From positions 62,001 to 126,000 of the forward strand of contig NZ_BBUY01000011.1 of the NCBI RefSeq assembly GCF_001590865.1: a stretch of DNA of 64,000 nucleotides, read 5' to 3'. The notes beneath the pieces are model-generated. The model searched no databases. It was not told where the DNA came from and saw nothing but the letters and a program-made list of their open reading frames with translations. Within the stretch, counting starts at the first letter, position 1; every line of letters starts with the position of its first letter. The translations under genes and the position numbers were made by a program. Of this stretch, positions 55,208 to 63,202 are shown one piece after another. The DNA comes from Streptomyces sp. NBRC 110611. Lineage in GTDB: Bacteria; Actinomycetota; Actinomycetes; Streptomycetales; Streptomycetaceae.

Positions 55208-56612
55208 TCACCCCTTCCGCATACCGGTGTAGCCGTGGCGCTGCTTGGGCTGCTGCTGCGGGTCGTAGCCGGGGAAGGGGCGGTCGAAGAGCCAGTTGTA
55301 GAGCATCTCCCGGCAGATCTGCGGCTGGAACGCCGGCACCTGGTGTCCGGCGTCCGGCACGCTGACCTGCGTCAGGTTCCGGTGGCGGCGGACGAATCCC
55401 TTCGGGTTCCCCTGCGCCTGCGTCCAGATCAGCCGGGGAGCGTTGCGCCACTCCGCGTGCTCGTGCTCGCCCTTCCGCTTCATGAGGTCGTCCAGGATCT
55501 CCTCGGTGCTCTGGTACCCACAGGCGGTGTCGAAGTTCCCGGTGTAGAGCAGGGTCTGGTAGCCCTTGTCGATGATGTCGGTGTACAGCCCGGAGCAGTC
55601 CGCCATGTTGTCCTCGACCAGCCATTCGGCCACCGGACCCTCGTTGTCGGCGCACTGCCAGGTGACGTCCGCCGGAACGTGCAGGGACTTCTTCACTTCC
55701 GCGGTGTCCAGGTACGCGCGCAGGCCCCCATGGGAAGGTCGTCCCAGCGCCGCACATCGTAGAGGTCGAAGTTCCCGCCGTACGCCAGGGTCGTGGCCAC
55801 CAGATCATTGCCGAGACCGGTGGCCTTCTTCATCTCTCCCGCATCGAGGGCGGCCCGGAAATCGGCGTAGGAGTGGTACAGGGAGTTCTTCTGACCGAGG
55901 CCGATGAACCCGGCCGTATAGGCGTAGTCGATCAGCGTGCGGAGCGACAGCTTGGGCTTGATCCAGCCGTTGCCGACGGCGATTCCCGCAGGTCGAGGTT
56001 CCGTTCGCCCGCGTGCTGACGGTTCTTCCGGTCGATTTCCAGGGCGATCGCCGGCACGTACTTTCCGGCGTAGCTCTCACCGCAGACGTACTGCGGGCAC
56101 TGCGCGTACTCCGGGTGCGCGCCGAAGAACTTCTGCAGCCCTTCCCAGAACATCCGGCTGAGGGTGCTCTCGTCCTGGACGTACTCCCCGGCATCGGAGT
56201 AGCTGTATCCGGTGCCGATGGGCTGGTCCCAGTAGACGATATGCGCCTCCTGGTTCCAGGTGTTGGGGGTCACCGATATCGTCCCGGCCGCATCGTCGCC
56301 GATGGTCAGCGGTCCGTTCTCCAGGAACAGCCCCAGCAGTGAGGAGGCGCCTGGTCCGCCGTTGAGCCAGATCAGCAGTGGCGTCCGGCTGATCAGCTCC
56401 TGCTGGTCGTGGACCGCGACATGGGGGTTGCAGGTCTGACTTTCGAAGAACCAGTAGAAGAGGTGGTTCTCGGTACCCGGATGCTCCGTGCTGTCGAGGT
56501 GCACATGCCCGGAGTAGGAGCGCGCTTTCTTGGTGTCCTTGGTGTAGAGATCGATGCGCCGGCTGTCGGGGATGTTCGCCGGAATCGAGGTGACGAGGTC
56601 TTCTGCGGACAT
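55208..56612 (-). pseudogene. Serine carboxypeptidase-like (S10) protein, two frameshifts
   Basis: An S10-family alpha/beta hydrolase of about 467 residues, a family far commoner in eukaryotes. The full triad is encoded: WLNGGPGASSLLG (oxyanion region), GESYAGKYVPA (nucleophile), NFDTACGYQ (Asp region) and DAGHQVPAFQP (His). The frame breaks twice. Near 55985 one G is missing after NLDLR, where GIAVGNGWIKPKL continues in the next frame. Near 55732 one G is missing in DDLPMG, after which LRAYLDTAEVKKSL continues. The start ATG at 56612 has GGAGGG upstream. No signal peptide is seen. It lies 38 nt after the decarboxylase-family gene, as if in one operon. Confidence 0.82.
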
Positions 56613-56650
56613 GGTGCACCCTCCGTTCGGCAGCGAGACGGACCAGGGGA

Positions 56651-57710
56651 TCAGGGGGCAAGGGGGCGGCGCAGGTGGGACGGTGAGCGGTAGGAGCGGG
56701 TGAACAGCCCGGCCGTCCGCTCCGGATCCTCGAGAACTCCTATGCGCTGTCCCTGGAGCAGTTGCAGGGCGGGGAACCGGCCGGGCTCGAACAGCAGGAT
56801 GTTCAGCGAGCCGCCGTACTTGAAGTTCCCGAACCTCTCGCCCTTTTCCACCTTGACCGGTTCCTTGAGCGGTCCCTTGAACTTGTGCCGGAAATTGACG
56901 GAGGCGATGGAGTTGAGGCCGACGGGGACCAGACCGACGTACCCTTCGCCGTCCCGCTTTCCCCAGCGATCCAGGTACTCCGTCCTGATGATCGCGTATC
57001 CCCGGCGGAAGTCATCGAACATCGAGTAGTCGTATCCGTAGCCGACGTCCCCCTTGTCCAGCAGGCCGGGGAAGTCCCGCATTCCGTAGTACACGCCACC
57101 GATGCTGTCGCTGGCCTCCACCACATGCCCCTTCACCGGGGAGTGGTACCAGTGATAGCTGTCGGGCATCAGGATGCACGACACCGCCGTACCGCCGATG
57201 AACCTCTCGGCGTAGCTGGAGTTGCCGAGCAGCTGCGCGACGTTCATGGTCACCGTCTTGACCGGGATCGGCGTCTTCTCGGTGAGGTCATCGACGATCA
57301 TGTTGATGACGCAGTCGGCCGGGGCGACCACCACACTGTCGTCCTCCTTGGCGGCGATCGGCCGCTTCTCCTTCCTGATCTTCCGGATGAAGAACTCGTT
57401 GAAGGTCTGCCAGTCCTCGTGCTCATATTCGGCCATGCGCTTCGGCCCGAGCTCGTCGATCCACTTCTGGATGAGTTCCTGGGCCCGCGGCCCCGACTCG
57501 TCCATCTGCATACCTTGCAGGTTCGTGAAGTCGGCTGTTCTTCCAGTCGCAGCGCACCTCTTCCGGTGTGTCATCCGGGAACGGCACGACATTCTCGACC
57601 GCCGCGTCGTACAGGGTCCGGAAACCCCGGTGGTCGGTCTCGTACCACATGGTGATTTTCTTGAGGAACTCGTCGAGGTTCTCCGAATACGATGCGTCGC
57701 TCTGCAGCAC
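56651..57710 (-). pseudogene. Phosphatidylserine decarboxylase-family protein, frameshifted
   Basis: About 352 residues of the PSD family, which self-cleaves to a pyruvoyl enzyme. HWYHSPVKGHVVE is the conserved His region, and the C-terminal KYGGSLNILLFEPG stands where housekeeping PSD has LGST, giving a probable Gly-Ser cleavage site. The longer N-terminal region (EFLKKITMWYETDHRGF) resembles the PSD-like branch acting on soluble amino acids, such as fungal tryptophan decarboxylases, more than membrane PSD; I cannot assign a substrate. One extra base near 57533 splits the frame between CDWKNS and DFTNLQGMQ. GTG at 57710 has GGGAGGAG upstream. No PssA gene is adjacent, so ordinary phospholipid synthesis is unlikely. 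Confidence 0.8.
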
Positions 57711-58177
57711 TATCCTGTCTCCTCCCGCTTCCGCATGGTGAAGTCCGCCGGTGGCAGCTCGGCCCGGCGCGGTGCCGCCGCCCAATGTGCCGCGTTCCCG
57801 GACCCCGGCGCGAGCGCGCGAATCGGCCACCGGACGGCACGCGCACCAGGAGCCCCCGCTACGCCAACTCTCGCAAAGTGCCGATGCTTTCCAGCCATAC
57901 GCTCCCCGAAGCCGAAGCCGGTCTCTTCCCGGCCTCGCGCCCCCTTAAGAGACCCCGATATGGGCTCCCGGTGAACCAGATGGTCGCGGCACACGTCATG
58001 TACGGGGACCGGCATGACCGCGCTGTGCCATGGTCGGTCGGCCGCACGAGATGTGGGGAAGTGAAGGGGACTTTGACCAAGGGGCGAGTATGGGGCGTGA
58101 CAGGAGACTGGACCGGTGTGCCGGAGAAGTGTGCCGATTCCCACGACGGGTTGGCGTTGTTGCGGCCTCGTGGGCTG
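57711..58177. other. Intergenic region, divergent promoters
   Basis: A 467-bp gap between the PSD-family gene and the P-loop ATPase gene. I see no convincing gene. The ATPase frame stays open back to a GTG at 58061, but GGGGAA directly abuts it. Confidence 0.4.
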
Positions 58178-58873
58178 ATGGATATGCGGGGACGGGGCGG
58201 CACCCCTGCCGTCCTGGCGTATCCCACCGGCGCAGTGGTGGTGGTCTCCGGATTGCCGGGAAGCGGTAAGAGCACCCTGCTGCGGCGCTTGGCCGGCGCA
58301 GCGCCGGTCATCGATCCACGGGCGCTCCATGTCGCGTACGAAGCGGTGATGCCCGCCTTGCTGCCCTATGCGCTGTACCGGCCCTGGGTGCGGTTGGCGC
58401 ACTTTCGCCGGCTGCGCGCCGCGGTGCGCGGCGGCGGGCCGTTGCTGGTCCACGACTGCGGCGGCAGGCCGTGGATGCGCCGATGGCTGGCCAGGTGCGC
58501 CGGACGTCAGGGACGGGAACTGCACCTGGTCGTGCTCGACGTGGGAGCGGCCGAGGCGCTGGCCGGCCAGGAGGCGCGGGGCCGATGGGCGCCCCGGCGT
58601 GCCTTCGCCCGGCACCGCAGGGGACTGGACCGTCTGCTGCGCGCACTGTCCGCACCCGGCGCCGCGGATGCGCCTGACCCCGCGCCCGACCCCGCCCCTG
58701 ACGTGGTGCCGGAGGCGGCCTCCGTGGTCCTGCTCGACCGCGGGTCGCGGGAGCGAGTGGCGGCGGTGGAATTCGGTCCCGAGCCGGCCCGGTCCCGGCC
58801 GCCGCTGGCCGGGCCCGGCCGGGAGCGCCGTCCCGCCGCGGTCGCCATCCCCGGCGGCGGACGGCGCTCCTGA
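58178..58873 (+). CDS. P-loop ATPase / small-molecule kinase-like protein
   Basis: A protein of about 231 residues with a Walker A loop VVVSGLPGSGKSTLLRRL near the N-terminus and a putative DxD/Walker B region in LLVHDCGGRPW. The size and the loop resemble zeta-toxin or kinase-like ATPases. Asp-Pro repeats (DPAPDPAPD) form a late linker, and the C-terminus is basic and Pro-rich. The start is uncertain: ATG at 58178 or 58184, or GTG at 58061. The substrate is unknown. Confidence 0.7.
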   Translation: MDMRGRGGTPAVLAYPTGAVVVVSGLPGSGKSTLLRRLAGAAPVIDPRALHVAYEAVMPALLPYALYRPWVRLAHFRRLRAAVRGGGPLLVHDCGGRPWMRRWLARCAGRQGRELHLVVLDVGAAEALAGQEARGRWAPRRAFARHRRGLDRLLRALSAPGAADAPDPAPDPAPDVVPEAASVVLLDRGSRERVAAVEFGPEPARSRPPLAGPGRERRPAAVAIPGGGRRS

Positions 58874-58893
58874 TCACCGCGCCGGCGGCACCG

Positions 58894-60441
58894 TCAGCGT
58901 GTGCCGTCGGCAGGTCCCGGACGTGCGGGGACGCGACTCGCCGCCCCCTGCGCCGAGACCGTCACCGTGACCCGCCCGGCGGACCCTGGCGGTGTCCACA
59001 CCCGGACCGTGCCCCGTTCCCCTGCCGGTACGGAACGTGGCCAGGCCACTGCCGGGCCCTCCACCGACACCCGCCACCCCGCGGCCGTGGGCGGCGCGGA
59101 CAGTTCGCTGACGCCGGACCGCCCCGGCAGGTCGTAGACGAGGCGGAACGTCCGCGCCGCAGGGGCGTAGCGCTGCTCGCGCACCGTGCCGGCGACGGCG
59201 GGGGCGTAGGGACGCGCGGTCTGTTGCTTGTTGGCCTGGAATCGGCCGTCCTCGCCGACCGCGCAGTACCCGCCGCCGTAGCACCACACATAGCCCGCCC
59301 AGCCGGCGCTGTAGCGGTCGAGGGAGGCGAGGGCATCGCCGTAGAAGCGCGGCATGTTGGGCAGCGAACTGTCCCGGGGGCCCCATTCGCCGACCACGAC
59401 CGGGATGCGCTGGGCGCTCGGGTAGCGGGTGACGGCGTTCTCGTAGGTCTCGATCCAGCGCGCCGAGGGGTCGTAGTCGCCGCCCGCCTCCATGGTGGCG
59501 TGGTAGAAGTGCGGTGCGTAGACGACCTTGGAGTCGTGGATACGGCCGAGCCCGGTGGGCAGCCCCTCGCCGACGATCGGGGTCGGTTCGACGAACAGCC
59601 TGCTGTGGCGGTCGACCGTGCGGATCGCCCCCGCGATCCGGTTGTACATCGGCGTCAGTTGCTCGGATTCGATGCGGTGGGCGGCCGTCGGAAGGTCCTC
59701 GCCCGCGCGCAGCCGCCCCATGGGTTCATTGATCAGGTCGTAGCCGAACACGGCGGGGTGGCCGGCGAAGCGCCCGGCGAGCACCTGCCACATACGGGCC
59801 TGTGCCCGCTGGAGGTCCCGGTCCTGGTAGAGGTGCTCGAAGGCGGCCTGCACGGCCGGTTCGAAGTACTCCGCGAACCAGTCCTCCGGGTGCGGGGTGA
59901 AGGGCAGCCCGTCGGTGCGGGTCGCCCACTCGGGGACGCCGCGGTGGCCGAACCGCGGGCCGAAGACGTCCTGGTGGGCGTCGATCACGACCTGGACGTG
60001 CCAGCGGTGGGCCCAGTCCAGGATCCGTTCGATCTTCCGGAGATAGCGCGGGCTGTAATGGCCGGGCCGCGGCTCCAGGTCGTCCCAGAAGACCAGCAGC
60101 CGCGCGAAGTTGAAACCCTGGCCGTGCAGATCGCGGAAGTGCCGCTCGGTGACGGCGCTGAGTGCGTCGGCGCCGCGGTGTGTCTTGTCCTCGACGTTCC
60201 AGCCGCGCAGCGTGAGCGTGCGCCCGCGGTCATCGGTGAGCGGCGGCGGAGACAGCGAGGGTGACGACCGCGGTGACGGTGATGGCGGCCCGCCCGCCCG
60301 CGCCGCGCCCGGTGCCAGCAACGCGACGACGATGGCCAGCGCCGCTCCCGCCTTGACCGTCTTGTAAGTCTTATGCGTCTTGTGCGCCTTGGCCACCTTG
60401 AGTGCCGTGACCGCCTTGATGACGAATCCGCACGTGCCCAT
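58894..60441 (-). CDS. Secreted GH5 glycosidase, endoglycoceramidase-like
   Basis: A 515-residue exported glycoside hydrolase. The N-terminus is Lys/Thr/His-rich (KAHKTHKTYKTVKAG) before a hydrophobic signal and an ARAGG cleavage region. The catalytic acid/base lies in DLINEPMG (about 238) and the nucleophile in VVVGEWGP (about 350). LRGWNVEDK and VIDAHQDVFG match the endoglycoceramidase-like GH5 branch, which cleaves glycolipid head groups or related glycosides. A C-terminal beta domain follows. It is convergent with the ATPase gene. Confidence 0.9.
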   Translation of the reverse strand: MGTCGFVIKAVTALKVAKAHKTHKTYKTVKAGAALAIVVALLAPGAARAGGPPSPSPRSSPSLSPPPLTDDRGRTLTLRGWNVEDKTHRGADALSAVTERHFRDLHGQGFNFARLLVFWDDLEPRPGHYSPRYLRKIERILDWAHRWHVQVVIDAHQDVFGPRFGHRGVPEWATRTDGLPFTPHPEDWFAEYFEPAVQAAFEHLYQDRDLQRAQARMWQVLAGRFAGHPAVFGYDLINEPMGRLRAGEDLPTAAHRIESEQLTPMYNRIAGAIRTVDRHSRLFVEPTPIVGEGLPTGLGRIHDSKVVYAPHFYHATMEAGGDYDPSARWIETYENAVTRYPSAQRIPVVVGEWGPRDSSLPNMPRFYGDALASLDRYSAGWAGYVWCYGGGYCAVGEDGRFQANKQQTARPYAPAVAGTVREQRYAPAARTFRLVYDLPGRSGVSELSAPPTAAGWRVSVEGPAVAWPRSVPAGERGTVRVWTPPGSAGRVTVTVSAQGAASRVPARPGPADGTR

Positions 60442-60544
60442 GGTTCCCCCAGGTTTCCCGGCGACACCACCTTCCGAACAGATGGCCGCCTGCCCCGCCC
60501 CTGAAACCTGGTGCGTCGCCCGGGGGGGGGCTCCCGCTGTGCCG

Positions 60545-61429
60545 TCAGTCCCCGACGGCGCGGCAGACGTCGAGGAGCGGGGCCAGCCGGCGTGCGGGGG
60601 TGGCGGGGTGGACGGCCAGGTAGGTCTCGGCGGTCAGGCCGGGCGGGTCGACCGGGCGGAAGACGGTGCGGCCGGTCGGCAGGAACCGGGCCTGGGCGGC
60701 GTAGAACACAGTCCAGCTGGGACTGCCGGTCGCGATGGCGGCGAGGGTGTCCTGGTCGGTGGTGAAAGCGGGGCCGAGGACGGGTTCGAACCCGGCGTCC
60801 TGGCACGCTCCCAGGACCAGGTCGACGAGCTGTGGGTTGGCTTCGCGGGAGACGAGGCGCAGCGGGATGCCGGCGAGGCCGGCGAGGGGCACCGAGGCGC
60901 GGACGGCCAGCGGGTGCGCCGCGGGAAGCGCCACCACGAGCGGGTCCGTCCAGAGCGGCAGGAGATCCAGGCCGGGGCTGTGCGGCAGCCCGCGGACGAA
61001 GGCCGCGTCCAGCGTGCCGTCGCGTACCGCCTGCAACCGGGCGGTGGGTGTGGCGCTCACCAATTCCACGGTGAGCTCGGGAGAACGGTCCGCCAGGGAC
61101 GTGAGGACGCGTTCGAGCCGTACTCCGAGGCCGACGCTGGTGCCGATGCGCAGCACCGTGGCCTCCCTGGCCCGGATGTCGGCCATGGCGTGCAGCGCGG
61201 CGTGCTCCGCGGCCAGGAGGGTGCGGGCGTGCGGCAGGAAGGCCGCACCGGCGGGGGTGAGGGTGACCTGGCGGGTGGTGCGGTGGAACAGCTCCAGCCG
61301 GAGTTCGCGTTCCAGTCGCCGGATGTGCTGGCTGACGGTCGGCTGGGCGATATGCAGTCGCTCGGCGGCCCGGCCGAAGTGCAGCTCCTCGGCGACGGCT
61401 ACGAAGTAGCGGACCTGGCGCAGTTCCAT
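60545..61429 (-). CDS. LysR-family transcriptional regulator
   Basis: A 294-residue LysR regulator. The HTH is in MELRQVRYFVAVAEELHFGRAAERLHIAQPTVSQHIRRLE (given here by its start and end at residues 1-40), followed by the effector domain with TVELVSATPTARLQ and DAAFVRGLP. It is divergent from the alpha/beta hydrolase gene, its likely target. Three 14-bp tandem units lie in the shared region. ATG at 61429 has GGGGACGTGGGA upstream. Confidence 0.93.
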   Translation of the reverse strand: MELRQVRYFVAVAEELHFGRAAERLHIAQPTVSQHIRRLERELRLELFHRTTRQVTLTPAGAAFLPHARTLLAAEHAALHAMADIRAREATVLRIGTSVGLGVRLERVLTSLADRSPELTVELVSATPTARLQAVRDGTLDAAFVRGLPHSPGLDLLPLWTDPLVVALPAAHPLAVRASVPLAGLAGIPLRLVSREANPQLVDLVLGACQDAGFEPVLGPAFTTDQDTLAAIATGSPSWTVFYAAQARFLPTGRTVFRPVDPPGLTAETYLAVHPATPARRLAPLLDVCRAVGD

Positions 61430-61470
61430 TCCCACGTCCCCTTCATTCCGCCTCTGACTGTTCCGCCGCT

Positions 61471-61544
61471 GATTCGGCTTCTGATTCCGCTTCTGAGCCA
61501 TCGCGCTTGTTTCGTGGCGCTTGATTCATTGCGCTTGATTCATT
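61471..61544. repeat. 12-bp and 14-bp tandem repeats in LysR/hydrolase region
   Basis: GATTCGGCTTCT (61471-61482) is followed by GATTCCGCTTCT (61483-61494). Then GCGCTTGTTTCGTG (61503-61516) precedes two exact copies of GCGCTTGATTCATT (61517-61530 and 61531-61544). They occupy the divergent promoter region. Confidence 0.8.
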
Positions 61545-61664
61545 GCGTTCCATGATGAGTGTACGAGCGAACTGCGTCTTGGTCGGAATGCGTCACCACG
61601 GTGAACTGGCTCTGCTCAACACCGCGGCCGAACGGAGCGGTGCGGACGAGACAGGAGGATGACC

Positions 61665-62456
61665 ATGGCGTACGCCACTGTGAACGGGATCCGGATGCAC
61701 TACACCGACGAGGGGACCGGAACGCCGGTGCTGTTCCTGCACGGCTGGGGCACCAGTGGCCGGGCCTGGGACGCCCAGGTCGCCGATCTGGGCGCCGACC
61801 ACCGGGTGGTGACCTTGGACTGGCGGGGTTGTGGCCGCAGCGACCATCCGGCCGACGGAAACACCATCGCCGGCAACGCCGCCGACGTCCTGGGGCTGAT
61901 GGATGTCATCGCTCTGGACCGGGCCCTGTTGGTGGGCAACTCGATGGGTGCGGCCTTCGCCCTGGAGGCGGCGCTCATGTCGCCGGAGCGGGTGACAGGC
62001 GTGGTGTCCATCGACGGGCCCGGCTACTGGCCGAGCCAGGGCATGTCCGACACTCTGCCCTTGCTGCGGACGGCACTCTCCACCGATCGTGCCGCGGCTC
62101 TGGCCGATTGGGTGCCGCAGTGGTTCGGCCCCGAAGCGGACCCGGACCTGGCGCGGCAGACGGTGCGACAGGTCCTTCAATCGGGCCTGTTCATCGACGA
62201 GTTGTTCGCGGACCTCGCGGTCTACGACCCGCGCGAGTCACTCGCCCGGCTGGCCGTGCCCGCGGTCTTCGCGCACGGCCGACTCGATTCGCAGATCCCC
62301 CTGGAGGTGTCCCGGACGCTGGCCGAGCTGGCCCCGTACGGCGAGTACCACGTGATCGAACGGGCGGGCCATCTGCCGCATCAGGAACAGCCCGCCATGG
62401 TCAACGCCCTGATCCGCGCCGTACTCGCCCGACTGGCAGGACTTCGACAGAACTGA
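61665..62456 (+). CDS. Alpha/beta hydrolase
   Basis: A 263-residue hydrolase. The triad is readable: Ser 93 in VGNSMGAAF, Asp 208 in HGRLDSQI, His 236 in RAGHLPHQEQP. FLHGWGTSGRAW is the oxyanion loop. The family (haloperoxidase/esterase/lactonase-like) covers many substrates. ATG at 61665 is preferred over ATG at 61659 because AGGAGG is 6 nt before the former and directly abuts the latter. It is probably controlled by the divergent LysR. Confidence 0.92.
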   Translation: MAYATVNGIRMHYTDEGTGTPVLFLHGWGTSGRAWDAQVADLGADHRVVTLDWRGCGRSDHPADGNTIAGNAADVLGLMDVIALDRALLVGNSMGAAFALEAALMSPERVTGVVSIDGPGYWPSQGMSDTLPLLRTALSTDRAAALADWVPQWFGPEADPDLARQTVRQVLQSGLFIDELFADLAVYDPRESLARLAVPAVFAHGRLDSQIPLEVSRTLAELAPYGEYHVIERAGHLPHQEQPAMVNALIRAVLARLAGLRQN

Positions 62457-62482
62457 CGGCAGGACTCCGTCGGGGGAGTCGA

Positions 62483-63022
62483 TCACTCGATCCGAGCGGC
62501 GATGGCCCGGGCGCATTCCCACGACTCGGTACGGGTGGTGTCCACCTCCAGGTCATAGAGCATGCCTTGGTGGACCACCTCCGCCTGCAAGGCAGCCATG
62601 CCCCGGACCCGGTCCCCGCGGGCTACCTCGCGGCCTGCGGCGACCGTGCTCTCACACCTGACACCCACCCAGAGGACGTCCAGTCCGGCAAGAACCTTCC
62701 GCCACCGCTGCTGGGACGTCGCTCCATCGAGGAATACCTCATCGATGATGACCCGGGCGCCCGCACGGACCGTCGCGGCGATCCCTTCGCTCCACGCTGC
62801 TTGAAGCATCCGGAACTCCGGCCCGACGCGCACTCCGCCGTCTGCGGCGATCTCGATTCCGGCATCCGAGGTCTGCATGGACGCGGGCATGGCCTCGATC
62901 AGCGAATCGACCCCGACGGCGAGCCATGGATCCGGCAGAACCGCCTGCAGACACCGGACAATCCCGGATTTGCCCGAGCTGGAACCGCCGTTCAGCACGA
63001 TCACCTGAGTCTTCTGAGTCAC
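62483..63022 (-). CDS. Chloramphenicol phosphotransferase-like kinase
   Basis: A 179-residue P-loop kinase. IVLNGGSSSGKSGIVRCL is the Walker A region and VGVDSLIEAMP carries the catalytic-type Asp of chloramphenicol 3-O-phosphotransferases. Many Streptomyces homologues have unknown substrates. GTG at 63022 gives the family N-terminus MTQKTQVIVLNGG. This start lies inside the ACTCAGGTG repeat array. It is divergent from the LAxTG protein. Confidence 0.85.
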   Translation of the reverse strand: MTQKTQVIVLNGGSSSGKSGIVRCLQAVLPDPWLAVGVDSLIEAMPASMQTSDAGIEIAADGGVRVGPEFRMLQAAWSEGIAATVRAGARVIIDEVFLDGATSQQRWRKVLAGLDVLWVGVRCESTVAAGREVARGDRVRGMAALQAEVVHQGMLYDLEVDTTRTESWECARAIAARIE

Positions 63023-63054
63023 CTGAACCACCCGAGCCACTGAGCCACCTGAGT
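63002..63054 (-). repeat. Six tandem 9-bp units (ACTCAGGTG-type) over the kinase start
   Basis: Plus-strand units are CACCTGAGT, CTTCTGAGT, CACCTGAAC, CACCCGAGC, CACTGAGC (8 nt) and CACCTGAGT. The reverse complement of the consensus is ACTCAGGTG. The array overlaps the start codon of the chloramphenicol-phosphotransferase-like gene. Confidence 0.75.
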
Positions 63055-63154
63055 TGTCACCGCACCAGTAGAGGCACCCCTCAGGGCACCCGCAACGCAT
63101 TTTTGTACAACCATTCGCTCCGCCAGTAGTCACGTATGCGCACGCACCTGACAG

Positions 63155-63181
63155 CTCAGGCAACTCAGGTAACTCAGGCAA
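63155..63181 (+). repeat. Three tandem 9-bp units CTCAGGYAA
   Basis: CTCAGGCAA (63155-63163), CTCAGGTAA (63164-63172), CTCAGGCAA (63173-63181). The array shares its CTCAGG core with the array across the divergent region. It lies 22 nt before the LAxTG protein start. Confidence 0.8.
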
Positions 63182-63202
63182 CGTCTCGGGAAGGTCTCCT
63201 TG

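Noticed and set aside
57859..58311. Minus-strand 150-codon frame opposite the P-loop ATPase
   Set aside because: Antisense to the Walker A region of a better-supported gene; composition not protein-like.
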